This document shows positions 12,801 to 20,270 of a DNA stretch of 21,616 nt, in pieces. Made by a program: the position numbers and the translations under genes. Below the pieces are notes generated by a model. The model did no database searches. It saw only the letters and a list, made by a program, of their open reading frames with translations, and was not told the DNA's origin. Each line of letters opens with the position of its first letter. Position 1 is the stretch's first letter. This stretch comes from Sphacelaria rigidula. Taxonomy: Eukaryota; Phaeophyceae; Sphacelariales. The DNA is taken from assembly GCA_964200075.2 (NCBI GenBank), contig CAXNAA020000400.1, forward strand, positions 1 to 21,616. The letters run 5' to 3'.

Positions 12801-13871
12801 CTGTTGCGATGGGTGCACGCTGCTTGTTGCCCATGAAGCATGCACCACTGTCACGTAGTCTGCTACACTACTCTGTCGGGCACCATGTTCTGGTTGTACG
12901 ATCAAAGGAACGGGAAAAAAATGGCCCTCAATTATACACCTGTACCCCCCCCAAAAGAAGTATGAGCCCTTGGTGAGGACACTTGAGGTATTGATTAATT
13001 TATTGATTGTCGCACATTAACATCAAGTGATCCCCCATGGCCCACACGAAAGAGACGTAATCAACGTCAACACAACGGAAACACTCGCTGTCTTCTTGTC
13101 TTGTGTTGTCATCCCATCTATTCTGGACGCCAGTCTACGCCTTTTCGGTATATGCGGGCGCATCAGCCGCCGTCACGCAGGAGGAAGGCCAACACAGGAG
13201 TTTCCCTTTCCTTCTTTTATTTGGGTACTCCCCCTTCCTTTTGCGGTGCTTGCCTTATTTTATATCGCGACAGGGGTTCAGCGGTTCCTCTCCGTCGTCG
13301 ACTGTGAACTCGAATTTTGAGTATCCACGACGAAATCGCGCTCCACTGTTGGGCATGGTGTAAGAAAAATTCCCAGATCGTTTGAATTCACGAGATTCGA
13401 CCCCACGAACTAACCGTCAGAAGGTTTCGAGGTTACCAACTGAGCCACCGGGGTGCCCTGCTCACCCGCTAAAGAAGAAAATTTAAAGAAAAGAGAAAAA
13501 AACGAGAAAATGGTCGAAAGAAACAAAGGAATATAATAAATGCTGCTCCGGAGAGGGCATAGCCATGGTAACTAAGGACACGTGAGAAAAAGACGGCGTA
13601 CAACCTTAGTGATGAAGAAGTGCAAAACAAGTTCCAATAGAACCTCTGAGCCCACCTGCTGTTGCCGTGCCTGCCCTCCTAGCGCATCCACAACCAGGCA
13701 TGCCTCGTGGAGAGAACGGAACTGCCCTGGCTTGTCGTCTCGTTGAAAGCTCTCTGGGTCAGCGGTCAAACTAGCCAACTGGCCAACTTGATTAAAAGCC
13801 TGCGAAGTCTGCTCTACCAGCTCGTTCTTGATACCGATTACGGTCTCTCGAAGCTCCGCGATTCGAGGAAC
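3598..13871 (-). CDS. VPS53: VPS53, GARP/EARP tethering-complex subunit (nine exons, 5' end missing)
   Basis: VPS53 works in the GARP complex (with VPS51, VPS52, VPS54), which tethers endosome-derived vesicles at the trans-Golgi, and in the related EARP complex on recycling endosomes. Exons on the minus strand: 13656-13871, 10602-10874, 9810-10354, 8114-8272, 7597-7860, 6741-6889, 6143-6223, 4131-4216, 3598-3801. All introns are GT-AG and phases agree (0,0,2,2,2,1,1,0), giving 1977 bp, 658 residues plus TGA. Family landmarks occur in the expected order: VPRIAELRE (residues 1-9), HEACLVVDAL (55-64), DQMDRRFAWFRR, FATGQTFF, NTAEYC, QQLLLD, SYTKYV, and LKGMRKTDQQ near the C-terminus. Known VPS53 proteins have about 170-200 residues before this point, a coiled-coil N-terminal region; that part is absent here. 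The tail after DTLGVD is low-complexity and rich in Ala, Pro and Thr. The family match rests on remembered homologues, not a search. Confidence 0.93.
3802..4130 (-). other. VPS53: VPS53 intron h-i
   Basis: A 329-bp phase-0 intron with donor GTGATG and acceptor ATCCAG. I see nothing else in it. Confidence 0.9.
4131..4216 (-). CDS. VPS53: VPS53 exon h (86 bp)
   Basis: Acceptor GTGCAG|TGCTC, donor CTGCAG|GTGATG. It was found by looking for the missing segment between exons g and i. It encodes VLKLVGTPQAMLVERF and then MWPDGGASDLQ, the conserved LLK-V-x-x-P and WPDG/E region. Both ends match the neighbouring phases, and the joined protein aligns without a gap. Confidence 0.93.
4217..6142 (-). 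other. VPS53: VPS53 intron g-h, with a SINE
   Basis: A 1.9-kb phase-1 intron with donor GTAAGG and acceptor GTGCAG. It contains a tRNA-derived SINE on the opposite strand (5485-5826) and a duplicated TGACTCATGG word near 4620-4640. A 49-codon minus-strand frame near 4800-4950 (begins MSTTPPYRR, stops at TAG) is unassigned and may be chance. Confidence 0.88.
5485..5826 (+). mobile_element. tRNA-derived SINE, family A, copy 1
   Basis: The head reads GGTCGCCCCGGTGGCTCAG with an A-box TGGCTCAGTTGG (5496-5507) and a B-box GGTTCAATTCT (5540-5550). Between them AACC-TTCTGAC-GGTT forms an anticodon-like arm with CTG in the loop, so a tRNA-Gln-like ancestor is possible. The tRNA-unrelated body matches two other copies (13083-13458 and 17984-18329, both minus) nearly end to end, including TCCAGAATAGATGGGA close to the 3' end. 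It lies antisense to VPS53 inside an intron. Overlapping open frames here are by-products of the repeat. Confidence 0.88.
6143..6223 (-). CDS. VPS53: VPS53 exon g (81 bp)
   Basis: Acceptor ATCACAG|GTTT, donor ATGG|GTAAGG. It encodes LEPLQSTPVPVSYTKYV and then the TKHMSKIEM helix, equivalent to the family SYTKIVVKGMTRAEM segment. The phase (1) agrees with both neighbours. Confidence 0.93.
6224..6740 (-). other. VPS53: VPS53 intron f-g, with a foldback element
   Basis: A 517-bp phase-1 intron with donor GTGAGT and acceptor TCACAG. About 220 bp of it is the palindromic element at 6467-6687. Confidence 0.9.
6467..6687. mobile_element. Long imperfect palindrome (foldback/MITE-like element)
   Basis: Arms of roughly 85-100 bp face each other around a GCCGGC-containing centre near 6577-6583. 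Matching words, left then right arm: TTTCACAC/GTGTGAAA, GGACAATATATG/CATATATTGTCC, GTACTGCATA/TATGCAGTAC, AGTATAGG/CCTATACT, ACTATTG/CAATAGT. An outer GGGTT-TCT/AGA-AACCC block extends the pairing. There is no coding capacity. Target-site duplication is not clear. Confidence 0.8.
6741..6889 (-). CDS. VPS53: VPS53 exon f
   Basis: Acceptor TTCCCAG|AAAT, donor ATAG|GTGAGT. It encodes NFCDKMVTSFLPSFLSL, then MGTQQLLLDVYNLKTLMLKVPSI. This is the conserved C-terminal alpha-helical part, equivalent to FCVKFANSFIPKF and GAEQLLLD in the human protein. The frame stays open past the donor, but the match ends there. Confidence 0.95.
6890..7596 (-). other. VPS53: VPS53 intron e-f
   Basis: A 707-bp phase-2 intron with donor GTGAGA and acceptor TCCCAG. 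No repeat or gene recognised. Confidence 0.9.
7597..7860 (-). CDS. VPS53: VPS53 exon e
   Basis: Acceptor TGTTAG|GGGC, donor AG|GTGAGA. It completes a Lys codon and encodes GKMDAVLADKVDL, then FYNVITQAIRVLV, LETRVEPAFRAMSAINW and VGEESHYVRSI. This matches the family segment with PALTAMSKMQW and VGDQSPYV. Inside the exon the reading frame is unbroken. Confidence 0.95.
7861..8113 (-). other. VPS53: VPS53 intron d-e
   Basis: A 253-bp phase-2 intron with donor GTGCGT and acceptor TGTTAG. Nothing else seen. Confidence 0.9.
8114..8272 (-). CDS. VPS53: VPS53 exon d
   Basis: Acceptor GTGCAG|GACG, donor AA|GTGCGT. It completes the Arg codon split after exon c and encodes TYANLLEAKLPTT, then LDGGEIAVCYVVNTAEYCADI and LPQLEDMI. 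The NTAEYC motif and the following QLE are strongly conserved in the family. The short upstream exon boundary was chosen because it gives the only frame that continues exon c. Confidence 0.94.
9131..9242 (+). other. Pyrimidine-rich tract ending in an acceptor-like TGTGCAG
   Basis: About 110 nt of mostly T and C (words such as TTTCTTCTTCTTTCCC) end in TTTTCTGTGCAG, a textbook 3' splice site on the strand opposite to VPS53. An open frame follows to a stop at 9533, beginning VAIDSSCP. That frame has no recognisable homology and runs into the foldback element, so a nested plus-strand exon is only a possibility. The tract may equally be low-complexity DNA. Confidence 0.35.
9476..9603. mobile_element. 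Foldback (MITE-like) element with about 52-bp arms
   Basis: The left arm starts TTTAACCATTTTGGAACCC (9476) and the right arm ends GGGTTCCAAAAGGGTTAAA (9603). The arms also share TGACGATTC, TTGTGAATCGGCAT and their complements, with few mismatches. A nested CATTTT-GACTTG-AAAATG hairpin sits at the tip. No coding capacity. Confidence 0.8.
9810..10354 (-). CDS. VPS53: VPS53 exon c
   Basis: The largest exon (545 bp). Acceptor CTCCAG|GCT, donor CTGAG|GTAAGC. It begins AVHKCLAFENEAHSRFEG, matching the conserved helix after exon b. It then has a long polar linker rich in Gly, Ala, Ser and Asp, typical of the variable middle of VPS53. It resumes the conserved core at GVFDPFMGPYIAFEKRNLDD and SVDIFVRIKSAIQRC, ending FKTCL plus the first two bases of an Arg codon. 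Confidence 0.94.
10355..10601 (-). other. VPS53: VPS53 intron b-c
   Basis: A 247-bp phase-0 intron, the smallest in the gene, with donor GTGATA and acceptor CTCCAG preceded by a pyrimidine-rich stretch. Nothing else seen. Confidence 0.9.
10602..10874 (-). CDS. VPS53: VPS53 exon b
   Basis: 91 codons, phase 0 at both ends. Acceptor GTGCAG|ATC, donor AAG|GTGATA. It carries the most recognisable VPS53 motif, LDQMDRRFAWFRRLL, followed by FPRHWRLQHRLCMRFL and an Arg/Glu-rich helix. This matches the family stretch around DKIDRRYAW and FPREW. Confidence 0.94.
11971..12165 (+). pseudogene. Coding-like repeat, copy B (unknown family fragment)
   Basis: Its open frame contains MLIPILGVRLWK, RYYGVFRNSQGM, VFF and FEDP (motif part 12007-12126). 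Copy A on the other strand has LLTPILGIALHK, IYYGAFRTSGGM, FFF and FQDP in the same order and spacing, with one 1-codon gap. Over about 40 residues roughly half are identical. A TGCGC-GTA-GCGCA hairpin follows at 12168-12180, as in copy A. I do not recognise the family. It could be a relic of a transposon protein or of a duplicated host gene. Confidence 0.5.
12395..12727 (-). pseudogene. Coding-like repeat, copy A (unknown family fragment)
   Basis: A 110-codon open frame beginning MAGAGLLYFIHLSRC. The part shared with copy B is 12494-12616, and the similarity continues weakly in the DNA on both sides: a TCACGCT word upstream, a GCGC palindrome and a GGTTGTAAT word downstream. The downstream part of the frame runs into hairpins, so the real coding end is doubtful. 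No start, splice sites or function can be assigned. Confidence 0.5.
12411..12461. repeat. Three consecutive hairpins
   Basis: CGGGAAATAC and GTATTTCCCG form a perfect 10-bp stem with a 2-nt loop (12411-12432). GCC-TTC-GGC follows (12432-12440), and then TGTGCGC-CA-GCGCACA (12446-12461). Copy B of the neighbouring repeat has a smaller equivalent of the last hairpin. They resemble the terminal structure of a foldback or non-autonomous element. Confidence 0.65.
13083..13458 (-). mobile_element. tRNA-derived SINE, family A, copy 2
   Basis: Read on the minus strand it begins GGGCACCCCGGTGGCTCAG and has the A-box TGGCTCAGTTGG and a B-box-like GGGTCGAATCT. It ends with CCAGAATAGATGGGATGAC. It is a near full-length match to 5485-5826. 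The flanks AGCGGGTG (5') and AGCGAGTG (3') may be a decayed target-site duplication. It lies in the VPS53 sense orientation inside the largest intron. Several overlapping open frames here are repeat by-products. Confidence 0.87.
13656..13871 (-). CDS. VPS53: VPS53 exon a (first located exon; internal)
   Basis: It encodes residues 1-72 of the assembled fragment, VPRIAELRE to ARQQQ, aligning to the VPS53 segment just after the N-terminal coiled coil. The acceptor reads ACACAG|GTT. An in-frame TAA sits three codons upstream, so this is an internal exon and not the start of the protein. The donor is CAG|GTGGGC. Reading through the donor loses the family match, and joining to exon b restores it (RQQQ-IESFCDQQ). 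Confidence 0.9.
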
Positions 13872-14970
13872 CTGTGTGATTTATTGTGACATGAAAGACG
13901 GTCATCTACAGGTTCCGTATGCGCGACAGCGACGTGCCCTACATCAATGATGGAAAATCTGGAACTGCATTCGTTACGTACAATAATGGGATGGTCGGAT
14001 ACATGCAGAACTGCGTCATCTCGGGATTTTGACCTATTTAGCCCGACGCACTTCGAACAGGGACATGGACATTTGAATTGTGGTGTACATCGCCTCCGTA
14101 CTACTGTCGGGGGGGGGGGGGGGCAGAGGGAGGGACGGTGATCCGAGGAAAGCGCTGTGCATCTTCTTGTATTGTGCCATGCCTATCAAACTAGATTTAA
14201 AGTTGTTGCACACTTGTCTCAAGTGCAAAAGCCTCCTGTGTGTACCAGTTCTTAGCACCGTACGCAGGATAACTGGATATCGCTGCCTTGCGCGACTCAG
14301 GCACGAACTGCGAACTACCTGCAACATAGTCGACATGAGTCGCTTGTCCGGCACACGTTTTGTTCGTCGTGTGGTTGCTGGGCGAGTGCAGTCGCTGCAC
14401 TCCAATAGCTCGGAAATAACTTGTGAGTGCGAATTTGTAGAAAGCCATAGAATACAAGATTGCTTGCTACATTTTCGGGCGTCCTTGTTGCCGCATAGAA
14501 CCACACCACACACACCAGGGCTTGACCCACACTACGCTGCTGAGTTCTTCATTGCAATGTTCAAGACGTGCAGGGATTGTGTCATGAAGGGGAACAAGTG
14601 TAGCACCTGCATGTTGATTGCTGCTTTGCAAAAAAAGTCGTTTGTCGCACACATTTAGACCTCTAGTGAGCTATGCTTAGCCACAGTCTGTCTTCTCTCG
14701 AGTAGTGCGCTCAGATCAGATCAGGCAGTGCGTGTGTTTCCTTCGTATATCCATTACGCTATTTTATCCAAAAATGCGGTACTGTGCCGTACTTGAAGCG
14801 GCACAAATCATAACACTGAAGAGGTGTACATCGCCAAACACCAATGGATTTCAACATACGTGGCCCTCATCCCAGAATTATTGCACTGAGATTTCTACAC
14901 AAAACGTCGGCATTTTAATTTTCCAGGGGTATTTTGCGCCATTCTCTGATGCTGCGGGATGTGCCGCCAC
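13872..14970. other. No assignable gene; likely part of the next upstream VPS53 intron
   Basis: A missing VPS53 exon was looked for and not found. A run of 15 G at 14109-14123 reads on the VPS53 strand as a long C tract ending GACAG, shaped like a 3' splice site. The frames behind it do not match VPS53. The plus-strand frame 14080-14658 (192 codons, Cys-rich C-terminus with CRDCVMKGNKCSTC) is the longest in the window, but open frames on the other strand overlap it and I cannot assign a family. Confidence 0.5.
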
Positions 14971-15304
14971 GCCCCGGTGGTGTAATGGTCCGACTGTCAC
15001 CATTAGGGCGGAGGGAACGAGGGTTCGATTCCCGATGCGTTCAGTTTTTCTTCGCAGTATCTGATTCCCACCGCGAAAAGCGTAAGAACGTGAGTGAACA
15101 AAGTAGTCGACTGAGTTTGTTTGGCGTGAGTTGACGCGGTGCGGGAGTGCTGATAGTCATGACCAACCCCGCGAGACCAAAATGCAAGGCGTGTACCGGG
15201 GAGAGATGGGTTGATCCCTTGAGACCACAGACTTGTCCTGAGGAAGAGGAGGGGTACAAAGTGTGACAAGTGAGTAAGTAAGTGAGTACGTAAGTAAATA
15301 AAAA
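14971..15304 (+). mobile_element. tRNA-derived SINE, family B, with an AAGT-type tail
   Basis: The head GCCCCGGTGGTGTAATGG holds an A-box-like TGGTGTAATGG (14978-14988) and a perfect B-box GGTTCGATTCC (15022-15032). The T-arm and anticodon arm do not fold properly, so it is not a functional tRNA gene. A unique body of about 230 bp follows. The 3' end is a run of (A/G)AGT-type units, GTGAGTAAGTAAGTGAGTAC and on into TAAATAAAAA, as in SINEs with short-repeat tails. The body is not shared with family A. Only one copy is in the window. Confidence 0.78.
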
Positions 15305-17395
15305 GTACGGGTTAATACGGCGGAGAGCTCCTCATGCGGCCACTCTATGGCACGACCAGTGTAGCTAATCTCGAGTGTGGCGGGCCGCGATTCCACCTCT
15401 CGACATGCACATTGAGTTCGAAGTAAGAGCTCTACAGCGGAGAATAAAGTAGGGGGAAACAGGATAATCACCAAGAAGAACCTTCATCCAATTTCTGCAA
15501 GCATGTTTTCTGACTTGACGTCGTTAGCTCTCAGTTCGAAGAACAACAGCTTCACCAAGTGTAAACAAACTGTGGCACGAAGTCTTCGAGCAGAATGTTC
15601 AGCGGGTTGGATAGCAGCAGCTGCATGGTCATGATACGCAGAGCAGCCACAACTCAGTGCTGCACTTGGCCCTTTTTCATTTGTTATTTCCCTTGATCTT
15701 TGCACTGCGAATGATGACGAAAATCTCGCGTTTGCGAGTGGAGACTGTGCACTTACCCCTGTACCTTGGGGGCAAATACTACTGAACGACCATAAGCGGC
15801 TATGAAACGATTGAAGCATCCGCCTATGGATACAAAACCACGTGCTGGCAATGTTTGAGATCTGTATGAGCGTGTTTATGGCAAGTGAGGCCTGAAGCTG
15901 CCACCGTTTTGGAGTATGCTACCCCCCCCCTCAGACCGGTATTATGATGTGCCAGACAAAACGGGCTGGCGCCAGCCAACGCACCAACGCACCAACAGAG
16001 GCATGAGTAATCAAAAGGCAGTGAGCGTCTCACTGCAGAAAGTTTGATATCATGTAACGGCTCTCGGTGTCCTCAGGACTCGATATAAGTTGAAATCTTA
16101 CGAGGTTTTGGACTAGATAAATAGTGCGTTCAATTTGACAAGCAATGGCTGTACCTTAACACCTACTTTCTCGACACCGATGCGCTGATTGCCAACACGG
16201 AAAGCGTGTGCGATACATCCTGTCCAAAGATACGGCAATAAATATTCATCACATCACTATGCTTCAGCTGTATACCTGCGAGCATTGGAGGTTAGCAGAC
16301 GTTCCGCTTTCAATTTACACTGACTGTATCTTGACTCTCTGCACTACCTATAGTACCTGAACAGCCGACTACAAACACCAAGAAACGGTTGCCCTGCGCG
16401 ATGTACGTACAAGAAGTCAATTCAAGTTCGAGTATAATCATGACGTCCAAGCATCACCAGGAAGAGACACTGGTATAACACGAGGTCCACGGAGCACGAA
16501 TTACCCCACAATTGTCACATTGTAGTCAACCAATTGCCACACTGGCTACTCCGTACCGTAGTCGATAATTGGTGGATACTAAACGTGAGCATGTGATGAT
16601 GGGATACACTGGTCATGTAACGAGCCGTAAGAGGTAAAAACTTATATAAAGCGTTTGGAAATTATTCGTTTCACTGTACTGTATTGCACGAAGAAACGGT
16701 TTTCGATATCGAGGTCGATATGCAACCGTGTCCAAGTATTTGTTGTACGTGCGCATACGCCCACCGCCTTATCGCGGCTCAACCCCTCGAGACCCAACGA
16801 GATCCAACGTCCTTCTAAATAGAACAAATCCTGGTGTACTACTTCCCTTCGTTCCATGGGTGAAGTGTGGTATCATATTCGAGGTACGTAGTCAAATCCA
16901 ATCACACATTTTCTTTTATGTGAGAATCTTACGCTTTTGTGACTACGATAAAAAAGTGGGGTACATCTGCCAAGTCCACCGGACGTGCTCACTGCACAGC
17001 ACAAGAAGTCAGGCAAAAAAAAAAATGATCATGTTTTAGTTTTCCAGTGTTGTGAAACGGTTATGAGTCCTGGACAAGAATCTTGGGGGAATTTGCCTTT
17101 CTGTAAGGTATAATAGCATCCGCAATACCCCCGCTTCAAAGCCTCTTCGTGCGTATCGTATATCGCAGGAAAAGGTTTGTAGAGGTAAGCTCTTTAGTCG
17201 GCTTGCGGTTGAGAAATATTTGCGCCTTTTTCTCAGCATACCTATCTTTACGTGTGGTGCGTCCTCAAGCCAACAAAATTTGCGGAAATTTTGGTCGTTA
17301 GTTTGTGAAGTCTGTTTTCACATCAATTTGCGCTTTTGTCGCCCACTTAACTTTGCCGATTTGTTTGTATATACTACAGCGGTACTAGAGCGATG
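15305..17395. other. No assignable gene
   Basis: No frame here matches VPS53 or another family. It contains a perfect 14-bp palindrome GGCTGGCGCCAGCC (15964-15977) followed by a repeated ACGCACCA word, and a C-run at about 15921-15929. Several short minus-strand frames (for example 16310-16441) are unassigned. A splice-site pair with a good donor (GTAAGTGC near 15756) encloses a segment at about 15758-15823 that does not match the missing exon. Confidence 0.45.
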
Positions 17396-17421
17396 ATCGG
17401 ACCGGGATTCGAACCCGGGAC
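17396..17421 (-). repeat. tRNA-like T-arm fragment (SINE or tRNA relic)
   Basis: On the minus strand CCGGGTTCGAATCCCGG is a perfect T-arm with the Pol III B-box GGTTCGAATCC (17405-17415), followed by an acceptor-like TCCGATCA. Upstream there is no matching 5' acceptor strand (GATCGGA expected) and no A-box. The region that should be an anticodon arm has CTTGC/GCAAG with a 12-nt loop. It is therefore a relic and not an intact tRNA gene. Confidence 0.65.
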
Positions 17422-17983
17422 CTTGCAGTCACGCGCCAGCAAGACTTACTTTTTGATGTCACCACTTTGAAAAGGTGATGAGTCATTGACGGATGGATCC
17501 TTGAGGTAGTCTATCCCTTTTTGAAGTAGTACACCAAGAATTGGAAGGTGGAAATGAATGATGATCAAGTCGATAACCCCTTAGTCAACGTTCCTCGTTA
17601 GGCATACATCATGACGGAACTCAAAGTCATTCCAAGGCCCCAGAACCCAGCTACACGCAGCTGATCCCCATGGCACTTGCGCCTGAGTTCGCCCACCTTG
17701 ATGACTTGGTAAGATTTCTGAAGTGACCGTTTCGGCAGCACATGTGCCATGTGAAAGCATCATCGAGAGCTACCTATTTGCTTATGGGATGAAAGGAAAA
17801 TCGAGGATCCTGCGTCCCATATGGATTACGGTGAGGATCATACGGGTATGTGCCGGGCCCACACAGTAGTCCTGACGTTCATCAATTAAAAAAATCACCA
17901 TGTATTGCCCGAAAAAGTACGAGAATAGGTCCATTTGGGGTCTACCGCCTATCTCCAGAATCAACGACTGAAAAATTCTTCGA

Positions 17984-18329
17984 GGCTGTGTGTGTTCTGT
18001 GTGCGTTGTCGTCCCATCTATTCTGGACGCCGGTCTACACCTTTCGGGATATAAGGGCGCATCAGCCGGGGTCACACAGGAGGAAGGTCAACTCAGGAGG
18101 TTTTTCTTTCTTGTTTGTTTTTAGTCCTCAACCTTCCTCCTGCGGTGCTTGCCTTCATTTTTTATCGTGAGAGGAGTTCAGCAGTCCCTCTCCCTCGTCG
18201 ACCGTTATTTTAGTCGCTCTCCACTAGTGAGCATTGTACGAGAAAAAATCCCAGATCGCTCCGAGATTTGAACCCACGACCCAACCGTCAGAAGCTTTCG
18301 AGGTTACCAACTGAGCCACCGGGGAGACC
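17984..18329 (-). mobile_element. tRNA-derived SINE, family A, copy 3
   Basis: It begins GGTCTCCCCGGTGGCTCAG on the minus strand, has A-box TGGCTCAGTTGG and B-box GGTTCAAATCT, and ends TCCAGAATAGATGGGACGAC followed by an ACACA-rich stretch. It matches copy 1 over its whole length with small insertions. No clear target-site duplication. Confidence 0.87.
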
Positions 18330-20270
18330 AGTTTGCGACAAATATTTCCATAAATATGCGACGGTATCGAAACCTACAACGACCAGTGAATCGCTTCAAA
18401 GCGCCAAGTATGAGCAACCAAACATAAGGGACTTCACTAGTGGGACGGAGGTATGTATCGTGTGTGTTTTTATCCAGCGGGATCCGGCTGACGGTAAACC
18501 AATCTAACCGGTTGAGGATACCAAGCTCCAAGGGGCCTACCTGGTCACGGCCGTATAAGTCAGACATCAAAAAGAGTACACCACGGTGTCGAACAAGCCA
18601 CGGTCCAACCACGAACACTCGAGCAGGATATGCATTTTTATACAGTCGGTGTTGAAGCCACAGGAGTATGCTTCGGTTCCAGAACCTGCGAGTGCTCTAC
18701 TTCGAAGCGGATCCTGGTGCTGAATGTGGCACTTAGCCAACCAAAATATTTTGTGCACTCGTTCTGTACTAGACTTCATTGGGAGTAAAGCAACATCCTG
18801 GTCAACTCGGACGGTATGCCGTGGACAAAGCATCATTAGCTGCTACTGCTTTCTGTTGCTGAGTGCAGCACAGGTCTACCGCCTACTACGGTACGGCAGT
18901 AATATGGATGGGTGTGATCCACAAGCACTGTACTCGACTGCACTCTTCCAAACTTTACTCGTATAGCTAGCTCTAACGCTAACTCACAACAATGGCCCTG
19001 TGGTGTGCGTTGGAAGGGTGTACATCGATGGGGTGTACATGTACGATCTGTACCGTACTGTGCTATGTGTTCATTTCTATTGCACATGGTCTGTGGGCGT
19101 TGGCAGGGTACACATCTGGGCTTACTGCATTATTAGGGTGAAAAATTGAGCCTTGTGCTTTGAAAGGATATACGAGGTACACGTCAAAAACCCCTGCTAC
19201 CGTATCTGTCAATATTCAAGGGTGGGCATGGCAATTTATGCGCAAAGTATTTCGCTGGCTATTTCTTCATCAATTTTGTGTAGGAAATGAGAGTATCGCA
19301 CGTTTCAGGGCTAGGGGCTGGACACCTGACCCTCATGCCGTTGAGGCAAACTGCAGCATGTCAAGAAAATATTATCGATTGTGGGAACGATTACGATGTT
19401 TCTAATTCGTGAAGGTCAAAGTCTAAATGACACTTGAGGGCAAAATGACGTGGCGTGGGACAAGGAAGGCGGAGGTTGTCGCTGCGTTGGTGTTCATCAC
19501 CCCTCCGCCCGAACCAGTTCCATGGTGTTGCGAGAGACCACCGCTCTCGCGCCACATCGCCTCGAAGGTTGCTGAGGCGACTCCCACAACTTCCCCACAA
19601 CCTTGGTATCATCAGCGTTCTTATGAAAAAGGTTTGGCGGGCTAATATAAATCTCGTCAATGAAGCACGAACTGAAGTCTAGCCACGTATCCAAAAGCTG
19701 GCCGAAAAATTACGTTTGACTTGAGCTTAGTACAAACTGCGCCTGCGCAGCTGCGTTCTTGATACCGCTGAGCTGACACCTGATGCAGAAATATTGTGCG
19801 GTACAGTATCTTGGAACGAGAACTACATGCATGCGCATAATGTAAAACCCATGGGAAATCCATTGCAAGAGATATAGGGGATTGCAAACATACCGCCAAT
19901 TAAACAACCCTCTTGAAGTTGGAACAACCTCGCAAAAACCGGGACATCAAAGCATACATGAATTAGCTTTAGTAGCTTAGTATACAGCATGTATCTAACA
20001 CTGTACGATGCCATGGTGACTTAAAAAACCCACCTGGAGGCTGATCCACAGAAAGTGAATAAAAAAAAAACACTGACGTGACACCTACCTTCAGTGTAAT
20101 ATACGACACAAATGTAGACAGTAAGCGTAGGACGGGGCCTAGATATATTGGATTCGCCAGCAAGAGCTATGTGCGGCGAGACCGCTGTGCTTCTTATTTT
20201 ATTTTTCCTGATAGTTTCAACCATGTATTTTATGCTCAAACACCTGACACACGGAGTTGAAGTTGAAGTT
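18330..20270. other. No assignable gene; possible retroelement relic and a tandem duplication
   Basis: No frame matches VPS53. It contains weak LINE-like motifs on the minus strand (listed separately) and a diverged tandem duplication: GTGTGCGTTGGAAGGGTG (from 19003) and GTGGGCGTTGGCAGGGTA (from 19092), 89 bp apart. Confidence 0.45.
18615..19664 (-). pseudogene. Possible degenerate LINE reverse-transcriptase relic
   Basis: Two separate motifs in the right order suggest a decayed non-LTR element. At 19602-19664 there is FIDEI, then 11 residues, then ADDTK, resembling the FINDL...FADDTK reverse-transcriptase core. At 18615-18662 there is a C-x5-C-x3-H-x4-C arrangement with HILLEC, resembling the Cys-His motif near the C-terminus of many LINE proteins. 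The spacing (about 320 codons) is reasonable, but the intervening frames are broken and show nothing recognisable. Short matches can arise by chance. Confidence 0.2.

Larger units (their letters stand above)
10875..13655 (-). other. VPS53: VPS53 intron a-b (2.8 kb), with a SINE and inverted coding-like repeats
   Basis: A phase-0 intron with donor GTGGGC and acceptor GTGCAG. It holds the inverted pair of coding-like segments (12007-12126 plus, 12494-12616 minus), a hairpin cluster (12411-12461) and a SINE copy (13083-13458). A 148-codon open frame on the minus strand (11543-11989) has no recognised homology and is about as long as expected by chance for a window this size. Confidence 0.88.

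Noticed and set aside
14971-15045. Possible functional tRNA gene
   Set aside because: Although the B-box is perfect, T-stem and anticodon stem do not pair, and it continues into a SINE body and tail.
15757-15823. Candidate upstream VPS53 exon with a good GTAAGTGC donor
   Set aside because: None of its frames resembles the VPS53 segment before VPRIAEL, and one is stopped.
16310-16441. 43-codon minus-strand frame with VFVVGCSGTIGSA, like a dinucleotide-binding Gly motif
   Set aside because: Too short for a Rossmann domain, with no flanking exon continuing it; short glycine motifs arise by chance.
17455-17585. Minus-strand segment ending GDIKK at an AAAAA|GTAAGT donor, considered as the VPS53 DIK motif exon
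   Set aside because: Residues before GDIKK do not match the family and the LD-AK continuation is absent.
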